Positions 11,533-22,689 of a stretch of 64,000 nt of DNA are shown here, piece by piece. A program made the position numbers and the translations under genes. The DNA is from Haemaphysalis longicornis (taxonomy: Eukaryota; Arthropoda; Arachnida; Ixodida; Ixodidae): assembly GCA_013339765.2 (NCBI GenBank), contig CM023450.1:187444688-187508687 (forward strand), read 5' to 3'. A model generated the notes under the pieces. It had not been told where the DNA came from and did not search any database. It worked only from the letters and a program-made list of their open reading frames with translations. Position 1 is the first letter of the stretch; the number at the start of each line of letters is the position of its first letter.

Positions 11533-12240
11533 CATTGTCTATTAGTACTTCTAGCACTCCTGCGGTGGGTACGGAATCAAACGCTTTCTCGTATTCTATA
11601 AGGGCTCTGTAAATGGGTTTAGGGTAATAAGGTGATTTGTTAAAACTTTATTGACAACTTGGACGTGATACATGGTTGAGTAGGCTAACCTAAATCTTGC
11701 CTACTCCCTTGGGGTTTTGCAAATCTAGGCTGTCGCCTATGCGGATGAATATATCTTTGGTAAAAAGCCTGTACACAACCGAGAGTTGGCTGATGGATCT
11801 GTAATTCTTGAGGTAGTTGGGATATTTCTTCTTATAAAACAGAAAAATGTTGGCGTCTTTTAGGGCCATGGGCACTTTTTGTGTCTTTAAGCAATACGAA
11901 ACTAGCACAGGAAGGTTTTCCAGTACAATATCTGCTCCCTTATTCAAACGATCCATGATTAGGCCACAGTCTCCGGCAGCGTTTCCTCTTTTCATGCCTT
12001 TGAAAGCGTTTCCTACTCCTCTTTAGTTGCTGGTGGGACATCGATAGTCGAGTTGTATTAGTAGTTTAGCCTGGCCTAGCGTCACTGGCATATCGCCTGC
12101 TGGTTCTGCTACCTTTATTTTTTATCCAAGTTATGCGTTATGTTACCCTTCTTGTCTTTGATTGCGCCCATTCTGTCTTCGCCGATACCTAGCTTTGTGT
12201 TAGTTGCTTTCAAGCTCCCCCCATTACAATGTTTCAATGG
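11533..12240 (-). mobile_element. RTE-type LINE, N-terminal RT half
   Basis: This is the upstream part of the LINE found at 6960-7911. The open frame at 11690-11995 shows 'GDCGLIMDRLNK', 'VPMALKDANIFLFYKKK' and 'NYRSISQLSVVYRLFTK', RT motifs 1-2 of RTE elements. Nearer gypsy-1, a frame gives 'EYEKAFDSVPTAGVLEVL' (about 11537-11610), the first palm motif. Further upstream, 'KLGIGEDRMGAIKDKKG' (about 12150-12205) fits the linker before RT. The endonuclease domain is not recognisable. Confidence 0.7.
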
Positions 12241-13115
12241 CAGTGATGGGAACGTTAACTGATCACTGCCATGTTATATACCACGAATGTCGTTTGTTTT
12301 ACTTATGTTAATCCGTTTCACCAGCTCCACGGGTTCAGTCTGATCCGCCGTAATTGACACTTTCAATTCTTGTGTTTGACAATTATTTTTTTCGTTTTTT
12401 AGTTAGTTTCATTTTTTTACCTATATGTACCTTCTCCCACAGCCGCTGTTGATTCTGCGATTGCCGATATTATGTTTTCTCTACACCTTAGGTCGAGAAA
12501 ACACCAAGAACAAACTCAAACTCAATCACAATTTTTTCGTTCAGGCTGTACTCAAAGTCGGACTCAAATAGCTCGTCTGAACTAAATCGCTCAAAGTCAC
12601 TGATCACATACTCTTTTATAATCATGCTCATCGGTACTCAAACTCATTAGTCGTTGCTGTTACTCAGTCTTCACTAATGTTTAGTGGTATTCAGAATAGG
12701 CGCTGTGTCTGAGTTAAAAATTTTAATCCTATGAATGGGCTGGCTTTAACTGGTTAAATGATCGAATAATGGGTTATCTTGTCTAGGAAGGAAATATCTC
12801 AGACTAATAATTAGGATCCAGAGGATCCAGAGTAAAATATTTAGAAACATAAGATCTACAAGTTCTTCGGCCTCTTCACAGATATTTCAATTGAGGCGAG
12901 AAGGTCATCATCATGACGCTGATGCGGGCGATATCGCGTTTGACCATAACAGTTCTCTAGAATCAGGAACATCAGCACTCGATGTAATTGGGGGCGGCGC
13001 CTAGTAGTCGTGTTTACTTAGGACACAGTTTACACAACGATGGAACGGTGCGGATGGCCGCTCACGAATTTTCGTACCACGTAAATTTGTATTAAGAGTA
13101 GCTACTTTGCTGTCT
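12241..13115. other. Unassigned AT-rich stretch with ACTC-rich patch
   Basis: No protein is recognisable. From about 12500 to 12690 the plus strand is rich in 'actca' words ('actcaaactcaatc', 'gtactcaaactc'), a weak echo of the palindromic repeat at 13867-14170. The two may be subterminal repeats of one old DNA transposon, but I cannot show this. Confidence 0.3.
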
Positions 13116-13119
13116 GTCT

Positions 13120-13315
13120 TGGCTATAAGCTTTCGGTTTAAACTATTCCCATGTTTAGCATAGGCGGGAGCTTTTCTAATTAAGTCGAAAAGCGAAAATG
13201 CTCGCGTGCTTACGATTTGGGTGCCCTCTACAGATCCCCAGGTGGTCAAAATTATTCCGATCCTTTCCACTACGGCGCGCCTCGCCCCCTGTGTAGTGCC
13301 GCCGAGTTAAAACAA
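13120..13315 (-). repeat. SINE-like dispersed repeat, minus copy
   Basis: Read on the minus strand, this contains 'gccgtagtgga', 'ttttgaccacctgggg', 'atctgtagagggcaccc' and 'attttcgcttttcgac' in the order of a very common arthropod SINE-like repeat. The same core is present in plus orientation at 17862-18080. The tRNA-like end is worn away. Confidence 0.6.
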
Positions 13316-13866
13316 TAAATCAACTACCATGTCTAATAATGCTTGCATCGTTTTCTGCTGGGAGATCAGACGGTTTTTTTGGGCGTCAGTTTGATACTCG
13401 GCACAATTGCCCACAATTTTAACACGACACTCTTGTTTTAGTTCGTTATAATGACTTAAACCGATTAACAGGTTAAAATTGATCGAGACTTCAGTATTAT
13501 TGGAATAATCGGAAGGTTAATCGATCAATCGCCCACCCCTAATTCAAAAGCGTTTCTCACAATTTCTTCTCGGAATCAGCCACTTGCATTCACGCGCTAG
13601 TCTAGGTGTTTTGACCTATAATTTGAAGGTAGCAAGTCCAGTGGTTCCACCATGCCTCCCGTTGCTATAACTATGGCATTCCCGTTGCGAGCGAGTGCCG
13701 AGAGCAGCGGAAGAGAGAATGAAAAGAACTTCAGTTTCCTCCTTATCACTTCAACTTACAATTCCCAATTAATAAATGCGCGGCGGCATAGCGAAATGCG
13801 TGAGACTGGTGACCCACGTCGCCATTCAAATGCGTTATAAAACTCACAAGTCATTTCTAGAAGGTA
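13316..13866. other. Unassigned; possible hAT end near 13500-13545
   Basis: No gene is seen. The bases 'cgcccacccctaat' at about 13530-13545 resemble the terminal 'YAGGGGTGGGC' of hAT transposons (minus strand), next to 'ggttaatcgatcaatc'. No partner end was found with confidence. The 62-codon frame at 13652-13840 has no motif. Confidence 0.25.
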
Positions 13867-14170
13867 CTGTACTCATGAGTACTACTCGTGAGCACCACTA
13901 GAGAGTGCATGTAACCGAGAGTAGTACTCACGAGTACTACTCGCGAGTGCATGTAATCCTGACTACAGTTCTCATGAGTACTACTCGCGAGTAGATGTAC
14001 TAACGTCTGCACTCACTGGTCATCGTACTCACATTTTTTATTTGGGCTGCTACTCACTTATCATCGTATTATCTTTTGTATATTTCTCTACTTAGTCATC
14101 ATGGTACTCACTCGTTATTTTGAGTACAAATTAGTACAAATGAGTGTACTCATGAGTTATTGCGTCTACA
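13867..14170. repeat. Tandem palindromic ACTC/GAGT repeat
   Basis: About three imperfect units of 40-58 bp each carry the short palindromes ACTCATGAGT, ACTCACGAGT or ACTCGCGAGT, followed by 'gcatgtaa'-like spacers (13867-13919, 13920-13963, 13964-14000). A looser tail extends to 'gtactcatgagt' near 14150. Confidence 0.7.
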
Positions 14171-14499
14171 TATAGTCTATACTGACCACGTTCTGCTCGT
14201 TTAGAAGGGTTAATTTGTTTTGAACAGTTATTCTGGATTCCTCCGATCGGGCTCTAACTTGACTCCATGCGCGCTTTCTTAGTTTTCCCGAGTTTCTTCC
14301 TTGGTGTTTTGAGATTCATTCTTAGCCTGATCGCTGCGCCGTATGCAAGGAGCAAGAAATAAAAAAAGCCGAAAATCTCTGGCTAATGCAAAAAAAATAC
14401 GTCTCCACGTGTCCTGCTATTTCTGGGTGGATTCAAAGTCCAACTCTTTTTTCTCTATTTTCTTTGGGTAGAGTGTAGCACCGATGATGTCCGCTAGTG

Positions 14500-15180
14500 A
14501 GCTCTACAAAGGCATCTGCTACCTTTGTGACTTAGCTTAGCCCCATATTATCCCACTTATTGTCTAGAGCTCCTCCAACAATACACCCAAGCTTCCCTCG
14601 CAAGACAGTGTGTGCGTTTAAGGTTATCAGGGTCCCGTTACAATGGCCGTCCTGTCCGAACGCAGAGATTCTTAGCACCCCTGCTGTATCGCGTTTCTCA
14701 CCGCCGCCACGGGTAGTGCCCTGCAGCTGCTGGAGACTAAGGGCTGAGAGTTGAATTGGTGAGTCTGAGTCATGGGAGGTGACGGCCATCTACCACACCA
14801 GGGGGCCCAGATCAATCTCTGGTGAGGGAGTGCTGTTTGTTTCCCTAAACGCCTTTTGAGCGTGGTTGCACCACTGTAGTGTATCCCCTTAAGTATCCAT
14901 GATGATTTCTTTCAGAGCAGGCAGCACTCCATACCTGCACGAGTTCGGCACAGTGCCACACAAAAGACCGAGAAGGGGAGAGAAGTTTCATGCGGACAAC
15001 TTTGACGCCCGCGCCTGCAGTAATATTTTCCAGCATTTCTCGGTTTTTTTTTATTAGCGCGGTTCTGAAGGAATAAATTGAAATGCTAGCTGATGCGGTA
15101 GCGCTAGCTGAGGCACTAAATGAGAAATGTACTGACATCTGGCCACTCGAAAACTGAGTCAAAGCTTTCCTCAAGTGTAT
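14500..15180 (-). other. Unassigned open frames, possible TE ORF
   Basis: Two minus-strand frames, 14532-14789 (85 codons) and 14845-15174 (109 codons), lie end to end with a short gap. The second has a low-complexity Ser/Ala stretch. Between them a different frame reads 'TLQWCNHAQKAF' and 'NSTPSPEIDLGPLV', which looks more coding-like than chance. I cannot place it in a family; a LINE ORF1 remnant is one option. Confidence 0.25.
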
Positions 15181-16695
15181 AGATACAATAAATGACTAAG
15201 TTGAAGCTCGGCTAGCCAAAAATTCCACTGAATGTGTATTAGAGTCCATCCTCACTATTTTAACCCCAGGCCGTAAAACTTATTATAGGAAGAACGGTGG
15301 GCTTTTGGCAGAGCTACGCGACAGTTAGGCAACCCTCTGCTCTCTAAACTCTTGAAGCGTCGGCATCGTGATAGGGGCTCAAAGCTGCATTTCCACATTT
15401 TCTACATAAACTACAACTACATATTTACGTACCGCATACTCAGGCGGTTACAGAACGTGGTTGTACTTATTTGTGCGCCCAGAGATTCTCGAGGTATTCA
15501 AATTTTAGTGATGGTACCTGTGTAATCCCATTTCACCTACGTACTCTTAGCTCTGCATGGACACGGCGGTTGCGACATATAGCTGAACGTATATACAGTT
15601 TTTTTTCATTCGTATCCCAGTGCCCGATCTTGGGGAAGGTCGTCTTTAGCTTTTTCAACATTCTTTTCACCCTACCTAAGGAAAAGTTTTCTTTTTTCTG
15701 AATTTATTCCCGCGGCTGGGCCGGCTAGGCTTGCGGCTACTGTTGTTTGTTTGTATATGGTATCGACAAGCACAGCGGTTATTTCGGCCTTTACTTATTT
15801 CTAAGAGCCTGTGTGATGCAGCGCAAGGGGTTTTTAATCTATTTCAACTGCTTAAAGGCAACGGAAGGTGAGTTAACGGCTTATTTTGCGGTTATTGACC
15901 GGCGGCTGAGCCGGTCGAGGTCAACTGTGTCTGTGGTTTGTTTATATTTGGATTGCAGCTGCAACTTTACCCAAAATGCACCACTCTAGCCGACCTGCCG
16001 AACTACGGTAACAACACTGCGAATAACGCGACTCTGGTTTTTAAGGGGCGACCCGGTTGTGGAAGTCACCTAGATTTGTTTTACTTGCCGTGACGCTTAC
16101 TCGATGCGACCACCTCTACGCGCAAAAATGGACACTTTTATATTCGTGAAATTACAGGTGCGTGGAGGTTCGAATTTGGTATAGAGGTGTTCCAAAACGT
16201 CATAAAGGAAGACTGCGAATGGGATAGAACTTACATGGCAGGTTTCCTGACGAAAGTTTAGAACTTCGCGAAGCTCCGTGTAAACACGTCCGCCAAGACA
16301 GGAAGGATCTCGAAGCCTTATACGTACATCATTCTCACATTTTGCTTTTCATCAATTTGCTTTGCTTTGCAACCTAATTACGCATTTCTGTAAGTGGACC
16401 GGGCACTAGCCTTTCGCTATCGGTCTAAATACTTGTGTATTAGTTCACTGTACCATTCACTAAAGCGCCCTTGTGAAAAACCATTCTTGAGGGAATAGCC
16501 TGGAATGACAGTACGAACATGCCATGTGAAGGGTGGGATGGGCCGGAGTGTGATAAACAATTAAGCAACGAACTAGAGAGCAAGTAGAAATTCAAACTTT
16601 TTTGCCAGCGAGCAATCAATATAACGTGAAGGTAAGTCTTGTTGTAACCTGTAGATTGCCTGTTTTTATCGCTGCGAGAATAAAAGGCTCGTCCC
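15181..16695. other. No recognisable gene; weak direct repeat
   Basis: I see no protein motif. Two similar blocks of about 50 bp (15703-15756 and 15890-15945) share 'cggctg.gccgg' and 'ttgtttatatttgg'-like words, a weak direct repeat. The 119-codon minus frame at 16440-16799 overlaps the following SINE and has no motif. Confidence 0.3.
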
Positions 16696-16699
16696 TCTA

Positions 16700-17010
16700 G
16701 AGAATGGGAAGTAGTTTTAAATGCGGAGCATTTATTAGGCTCGCCTGGTCCTCCGTCGTTGATGGCGGCGCCGTCTACACTCACACTGCGCATGCGCAAC
16801 TCTCCTCCTTACACCCACAGCTCCGCGATACTACAGTTTAAAAAAAAGAAATAGTTAGCGGCGCCCGGTTTCGATCCCACGACTCTCTGGCCGCAACGGG
16901 ATGTACGCGGTGCTCTTCCCACTACGCTACAAATCCGGGACTGGAGCAAGTGCTACGAACGCGCCTTATGTCCTTGACTCATTCAAACTACGTCAAGAAG
17001 CTACTGATAC
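16700..17010 (-). repeat. tRNA-derived SINE with tail, complete copy
   Basis: On the minus strand a tRNA-like head has an A box in 'tagcgtagtgggaagagc' (complement of 16912-16929) and a B box 'gggatcgaaacc' (complement of 16867-16878), followed by a body ending near 'catttaaaacta' (complement about 16710). Upstream of the head on the same strand is a leader-like segment, 'cgttgtatcagtagcttc...ttcgtagcact' (complement 16946-17010). The same segment is at 26660-26724 and the same head is at 37511-37590. It resembles tRNA-derived tick SINEs such as Ruka, but I have not aligned it. Confidence 0.7.
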
Positions 17011-17640
17011 AACGAAGGCACGCGAAGCTGAACGTCAACGGAAACGACGAACTGAAAACTTTAGAGGGGGATGCTGGATTTCCCGTGGGAAAGCTGTGGC
17101 GGGAAGCGCCACGCGCCTTGCAGCTCAACCAGCCCCGTCCGCAGCGCCTCTGATGCGGATTGTGGCAGGATGCCCCTAGGGATTGGCCAACCAAAGAATC
17201 CATCACGAGATAGGTTCGCGTTCAACCACCGTCGTCATCTTCCCGTAGGGGAACCGCCGAAGAAGAAGAACGAGAAGACAAAGCTGCGAAGAGGAGGGAG
17301 TGTACATTGCTCTCAGCCGGTGCACCAATGTCAACAACCTTTACCTCACCAAAGCTGACGGAGACTACCGATTCTGCCACAGAGACAACATCGACAAGAA
17401 CATGATGGACGAGTTTCGGCGCCTCGAGAACTACCGCCTACTCACCGTAACACAACAGCACTTGCGTGCCTTTGCCACCGGTGTGGACCCGGACGCGGAA
17501 TTCCCTCTGGCGCTAGTAAAAACCAGATCACTCTACATAATGGCAACACAATGGAACCGTCACAATGCTTCGCATCCTCATCAGGGTTCCCCACGGGAAG
17601 ATGGTGTAATTTTTTTAATACTTTAATGCAGTTCACAGTA
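17011..17640 (+). pseudogene. Helitron-type helicase C-terminus remnant
   Basis: The plus frame at 17300-17626 begins 'MYIALSRCTNVNNLYLTK', the C-terminal 'YVALSR' motif VI region of Pif1-like helicases carried by Helitrons. A linker, 'DEFRRLENYRLLTVTQQHLR', follows. The end, 'LALVKTRSLY', resembles the start of an endonuclease/exonuclease/phosphatase-like domain ('NTRSL'). Before it, an Arg-rich stretch (about 17000-17060, 'REAERQRKRR') resembles sequence found at the N-side of Helitron proteins. Helicase motifs I-V are absent, so this is a short broken piece. No 3' Helitron hairpin and CTRR end was found. Confidence 0.55.
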
Positions 17641-17861
17641 GTGAAAATTTCAGTGTCTGCGCGGGATTACAATCGCACCTGGATGAGGAGCACTGTGTTT
17701 ACGTTGCTTGTTTAGGCCTGTTTCGTCGCACATGGTTTATGCAAAATTTGCTTACCGAGAAAGATGATTTTATTATAAACAATAGGCGGGGATTTCAGAA
17801 CACGAAACACCGCAAAGTTTTTCAGTTGCTTTTATAGCGTTATGGTGCTGCTGACATGACT

Positions 17862-18080
17862 TGATTTTATTGATTGAAAGTAGGGTTTAACGCGCCTTCG
17901 CTACACAGCCGCTAACGCGCAAAAGTGGATGGCTCCGGATTAAGTTTGACCACCTGGGGATCTTTAACGTGCGCAGAATTGTCGAACACACAGGCGTTTT
18001 GGCTTTTTGCCTTCACCAGAAAAGCGACCGCCACGGCTGGGAATTGATCCCGCGCCCTTGGGCTCACAGGCACATATGAC
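17862..18080 (+). repeat. SINE-like dispersed repeat, plus copy
   Basis: This contains 'agggtttaacgcgccttcgc', 'tggctccggattaa', 'ttgaccacctggggatcttt', 'aacgtgcgcagaa' and 'ggaattgatcccgcgccctt', the ordered blocks of the same SINE-like repeat as 13120-13315. The last block looks like a tRNA B-box region. Confidence 0.65.
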
Positions 18081-18277
18081 TAATTTGTAGGCATTCTGTT
18101 GAATAGTGTACCAAGGGCGTTTTTGAAACGTTCCCACAGTCCTGAAAAGTGGAACTTCTAAAAGACGAGCAAGGACGTGTGAAGGAGTTCCAATCGTAGT
18201 CCTGCCGTTTGGCAGCCTGAAATTACTTCTGATGTGAACATCTTCGACAGAACTCTGTCTGGTTTGGTTAAACTTAA

Positions 18278-18302
18278 GAGGCAAATACACCAACCAAGGG
18301 CG
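18278..18302. repeat. Left arm of 25-bp inverted repeat
   Basis: The arm begins GAGGCAAATACACC. Its perfect reverse complement lies at 18779-18803, so the two arms frame the endonuclease remnant. Confidence 0.9.
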
Positions 18303-18650
18303 ACCTAAAGAGCGGCCGCCAAAAGAAAAATCCCAAGGGGTCGTCTACAAAATTGCTTGCGCACAATGCCCCGCTAGTTATGTTGGGGAGACCATGAACT
18401 TCCCGGAACGCCTCCGCCAACACAAAAACGACGTTCGAAAGTCCGACATTCAGCGCAGTGGATTGGCCGAGCATTCGAAAAAGCTGACCACAGGATTAAC
18501 TTTGACGGCGCGCAGGGGATTGGCACCGAAACCAATTACTCACAAAGATTACTGCTTGAGTCCTGGCACATACAAGGGAACCGGTAAGGCCTGAATAGAC
18601 CCCTCGGAGCCCTTCCCACCATCGACGCCCACGGCCTCCGACGCGCAAGG
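18303..18650 (+). pseudogene. Penelope-like GIY-YIG endonuclease, partial
   Basis: The open frame gives 'QGVVYKIACAQCPASYVGET' then 'FPERLRQHKNDV', the GIY...YIG...R...H order of the GIY-YIG nuclease that follows RT in Penelope-like elements. The inserted Cys pair 'CAQC' is also typical of these elements. After 'HSKKL' the frame shifts. A later piece, 'LLLESWHIQGN' (about 18553-18585), is the C-terminal helix with its Glu. The protein would nick target DNA for priming. Here it lacks RT and is frameshifted. Confidence 0.75.
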
Positions 18651-18724
18651 GCAAGAATTCAGTAAGAAAAAAGAAAAAGAAGAAGACACCTATATAGCCT
18701 CTGCTTCTTGTTTGTACATAGTCA

Positions 18725-18770
18725 GCCATGATGACGGAGCCGAGTTGGCTCCGAAACGTTGGGACCGCTT
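18725..18770 (+). ncRNA. Hammerhead-ribozyme-like motif (candidate)
   Basis: The bases ATGATGA (18728-18734) are followed by a perfect stem CGGAGCC/GGCTCCG with loop GAGTT (18735-18753) and then AAAC. This resembles the CUGAUGA-stem II-GAAA core reported in Penelope-like retroelements. Core position 3 is A instead of C, and the first stem base sits where a G-C closing pair is expected, so it may be inactive or only a hairpin. Confidence 0.3.
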
Positions 18771-18778
18771 TGAATAAA

Positions 18779-18803
18779 CGCCCTTGGTTGGTGTATTTGC
18801 CTC
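18779..18803. repeat. Right arm of 25-bp inverted repeat
   Basis: This is the perfect reverse complement of 18278-18302, ending GGTGTATTTGCCTC just before the target duplication. Confidence 0.9.
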
Positions 18804-18820
18804 CTATGAAATTACTTCTG

Positions 18821-21800
18821 CTGCGTTTTTTAACTGAGCTAATTTTGCTATATATTTAGGAGTTTTTAATGTGAAGTGGTGTTTTTTAAAAAGTGTAAAT
18901 CTCGAAAGGTAACGTTTCGTTACCGGTATGTGCGCACACTCACGTGTTGGTTTATTCGGTGTTACATGTTTTAAATAAAATGCGAGAGCCTACTGTGGCA
19001 GTTGCTTGGCCTTAAACGAAAGCTGGTGTAGGCGGGTTTGAAATCATGCAATTAGCACGGCAGCCAGCAATATAGTGCCTCAGATGCCATTGGGGATCTC
19101 GGGTGCAGGTGGCCGATGGTGGACAAGTATTCGAGCCATCGACAGCGATTTCTCCCAGGGAATAAGAATTTCTGTTTGCCGTCGGATATGTTGCTGTTGT
19201 AAAAGTAGTTTAAACGGCAGAGCACTGAACGTTTTGGAGGACCACTTGTCGCTAGGGTGTGTGTAAGTGTACGCAAGAACTTTGAAAAATGGCAGCTTTG
19301 GCGAGGCACTCCCGCGGAGAGGAAAAACTTCTAAGGAGCTGCCGCTGCACAGATGCAGCAGCGACCTGTACCTGCATGCCATTAGTCGATGGAAAGCTGT
19401 TCCCGAGGGAATGAAAGGGAACATCTTCAGTTTGCGGACGAGATAACACTGCGGAAGCATAACACGATAAATGCGCTAATTCTCCTTCCATTGTGATGTT
19501 TTTTGCGCTAATAATATTTCACAACTGCGAAAAACTAGACCACATTGACGTTACGCTGAGCGAAGTGGGGCCACTGCAGGAGCAGGGGTAGTTTTCTCCT
19601 TGTATCTGGCCTGTCTTGCGAAGCAGCCGTGGATTCTGGGAACAGATCACGTGCAGCTTTTAAGTCCATACTTTCCACGAAGTGCTAATCTCCTGATCAT
19701 GCACGAAAAACTGCTGCTGTGGGACGCAGTTGTGTTGGGGTATTTTAATTTTATATCGGCAAATCGTTCGCACCACTTGGCCATTGTACATAGTACAATC
19801 TTGCTTAAAAAGCGCCCGTAATACTTCGTCTGCTCCATACGTGCAGGTCTTATTTCTCCTATGACTGCCGGAGTGGTAGGCAAGGCTTCACCCCAACAGG
19901 TGTTTTTGGGGTTTGTTTCGTGGGTTTTGACGTGTCCGTTATGGGGCTCAAAAACGAAGCAGGAAGCTTTTTTGAGCATGCCACCGGAAGGGTGATCGGT
20001 GTCAACCTTGTTATTTGTCCGCAATTCAACATTACAACATTTAAAGTATGTATCACTAGTCTATTGCTTCATCGCACAGGAAACAGGCACTTTCGTACGC
20101 AAAAGCACCATGCAATCTTCCGCTTTTCTAGAACAGCTCAGTAAAGATTCCGTTTGTTTAGTCGCCAAAGCTTTTTTCGAAAGTTTGCCAATTTGGGCCG
20201 TCAGCTATGGCAGTGAGGTGTGCCTAATGGTACCACGTCGGTAGCACGTGATTAGATTTCTCGCCGAACTTGAGGGCATAAGAAAAACTACAAGAAGCTG
20301 GATGGACATCAACATAACCATGACAAGCTCAAAAACATCGCTATCGCCAACAATGCGAAAACGAGAGCAGCCATTTTCAATACAGAAAGCCCATCCGCTC
20401 TTTTTTTCCACAGGTTCACCTCCGGAGGATACCCGAGAAACCGCCAGCGGAGGCTGATGATAGTGGTTACCGGCTGTCTAGCAAATATATCTACATCATG
20501 GCGCTGTGCATTCCTTTCGTGAGGCGAATCGCCGCAATATCGCATGAGATAAGCTCCGGAATGAAGGTGAGAATTCATCATGCGCATTTTACGCTGCCTC
20601 TGATATAAAAAAAACACAAGTACACGTACACATACAGACGCACATACACACACTCGCACGCGCACACGCACCCACACACACACATGCATGCAGAAACGCA
20701 CACATGTACACATACGCGAACGTTTTCACGCACGCAGGTGAGCGGGCGTGAGGGGATTGCGTAGTACTGTCTAAGAGTGTGAAGAAAAATTCTGAACTTA
20801 ACCTTTCGTTGGTCTGCTCTTTTATTTTCCGTTATTCTTTGCCGGTGCGCGCGCCACTTTTTATACGAGCTTCCACAAAAGCCCTGAGAAGCTTTTGCCG
20901 CTCGCTCGCCTTCGCTTGGAGCCTCTTCTTCATCGGCTAGTAAACGTTTCTGGGGCTTTGTGGCTGACCCCATAAATTCTTGACCAGGCCCATGCAAAAT
21001 ATTCATTGAGGCGGGTTCCGCCCTCCATCAATCGCCAAAGTCATCCTGAGCTCATTCTGCCCTCGAGCCAGAAATAAACTTTCCGTCTCTGTCGGTACTC
21101 TCACCTGGTAAGGCGTTTTGTGCTAATGAAGAGGAGGTGCATACGGGCCTTTGCAGCAGCTGCTTGCCTAATCCGGCGCAAGCTGCGTTGTCCTCTCTCA
21201 AGGGTCCCCACCTCGCAACGTTTCCTGGCGCGCCGTCCCCGTCTCGCGCAACCTTGACTTTTTTGGACGACTCTCTTTACCTCAACGATATTTCGTACAT
21301 CAGGTGTTCCACGAAACTAAGGGTTTTGTTTTAAACTGCTCAAGACGGGCGGCGGGCGGGCTTTTTGATAGGGCAACACCTTTACAAGCGCAAAAAGACC
21401 CGGAAATTTAAAAATAAGGAGATGAGATAAGCTCTGAGTAATCAGGGGTGTGTTATGTTGAAACCGCACACTCTATAAGCGTCTTCACTCCGAGAAAACA
21501 AACAAAAAAATGACACCCAATACTTTTAAGTTTACGAGATGGGGGTTGTGAAATGCAGTCCCAATTTATTCGAAATTGCGCTGACTGATGAACAGTGATC
21601 TACTGTCATGTACATAAAATATAATATAAGCGTGGTACGTGCTTGAGGCGCATGTTCATTGTATTTTATTAGCATATTGCTGCGTCAGTGATTCTTACGT
21701 GTTTACGCGAAAGTGTGTTCAATGAACAAAGGAAGATAGCGGATTCGCTCAGGCCTTTTTCGTTCCGATATTTTAAAAATAATGATGTGCTTGTCGGGCA

Positions 21801-22030
21801 TGCTTCGTTTGTATTTTTGGCTCGTTGAAAAGTTGACATTCCCAGACATAGCACTTATGCACCTACACTATAACGTACACCCCCATGCACACATACAATG
21901 TACCACAACAGCTTAGATGAGTGGATGCTAAACTCCTTTCACAGCTGCTATGAAAAGAAAGACGCGCCATACTCCCTGGGGTGTGTACACTGGAAAAATG
22001 TGGCATTACGTGGATACAAGCATGCAGTGA
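18821..22030. other. No recognisable gene
   Basis: Several frames of 60-140 codons occur (for example 19080-19460, 19647-20024 and 20309-20713, all minus), but none carries a motif I recognise. The last two overlap simple sequence or lack coding signs. An AATAAA lies near 21071 ('gaaataaactttcc'), which might be the tail of an old LTR. It has no partner. Confidence 0.35.
20610..20717. repeat. CA/CG-rich microsatellite
   Basis: An imperfect run of 'acacac', 'acgcac' and 'catgcatg' words. Confidence 0.85.
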
Positions 22031-22037
22031 ATGAGGC

Positions 22038-22682
22038 TTGGTAGAGTCTAAACACTATAGGACGCGGACGCGTGTAACCGCTCAGCAGATTTCTCCTGGT
22101 CCAAGAATTGGTGAAGAACTTGCAGCTGCTCCATTCATTAAGAAAGCTCGGCCCAGCATTAAAGACAATTTTTACGCGATGTACACCCAAAGGGGAGCCA
22201 CTTCAACATTCCTCAGAGTGTTGGTTCAAGCTAATGCGAGGGTCTGGAGCCTCAACAGAGCTAACCATAATATGCGGAGGCCAAAATGGCGAATCACTAA
22301 GTTGGCCCTCCTCAGTCAGCACGGCAGCCAGATGGTCGTCACTAAAGCCGTAGTCGTGCCCTTTATTTGCGAAACGACCATTTATACACAAACTCAGAGC
22401 TTGTTTCTGGAAGCCACGACTTCAGAAGGGAAAAATGTCCCACACATCGCTGTTTATTCGAGCCGTGGTTGCGAACCAGGAAGGAATATCTTCAGCGACT
22501 TTGACCAGCTGTGGGAGTTGATGCCGCGCGCGCATGAAGCTAACTTGGATAAAGATCAATCTGCATTAGTTTCCGTCAGCACAATGGCAGCCTCCACTCG
22601 GCAGGACTCTTTACTTCACTTTGCGGCAGAGCGCATGCCGCACAGCAAGCAGAAAAGTATGCTTTCTCCGACCAGGTTTTAA
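22038..22682 (+). other. 214-codon open frame, no family recognised
   Basis: This is the longest non-TE-like frame in the first third of the window. It has no signal peptide, membrane segment, zinc motif or repeat that I can see, and its composition (Ser, Ala, Arg, Thr) is unremarkable. No splice or promoter context supports it. It may be chance, or an exon or TE piece I do not know. Confidence 0.2.
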
Positions 22683-22689
22683 GTATAAC

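Larger units (their letters stand above)
18232..18806 (+). mobile_element. Compact Penelope-like insertion with 14-bp target duplication
   Basis: The 575-bp insertion is bounded by perfect direct repeats TGAAATTACTTCTG (18218-18231 and 18807-18820), a plausible target site duplication. Inside are a GIY-YIG endonuclease remnant, 25-bp perfect inverted repeats near both ends, and a hammerhead-like motif near the 3' end. The length shows a strong 5' truncation: the reverse transcriptase of Penelope-like elements is missing. Confidence 0.75.

Noticed and set aside
13867..14170. CRISPR array
   Set aside because: Units vary in length, are palindromic throughout, and lack constant repeats with unique spacers; the genome is eukaryotic.
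20309..21006. Two minus frames of 134 and 142 codons
   Set aside because: They overlap the CA/CG microsatellite and have no recognisable motif.
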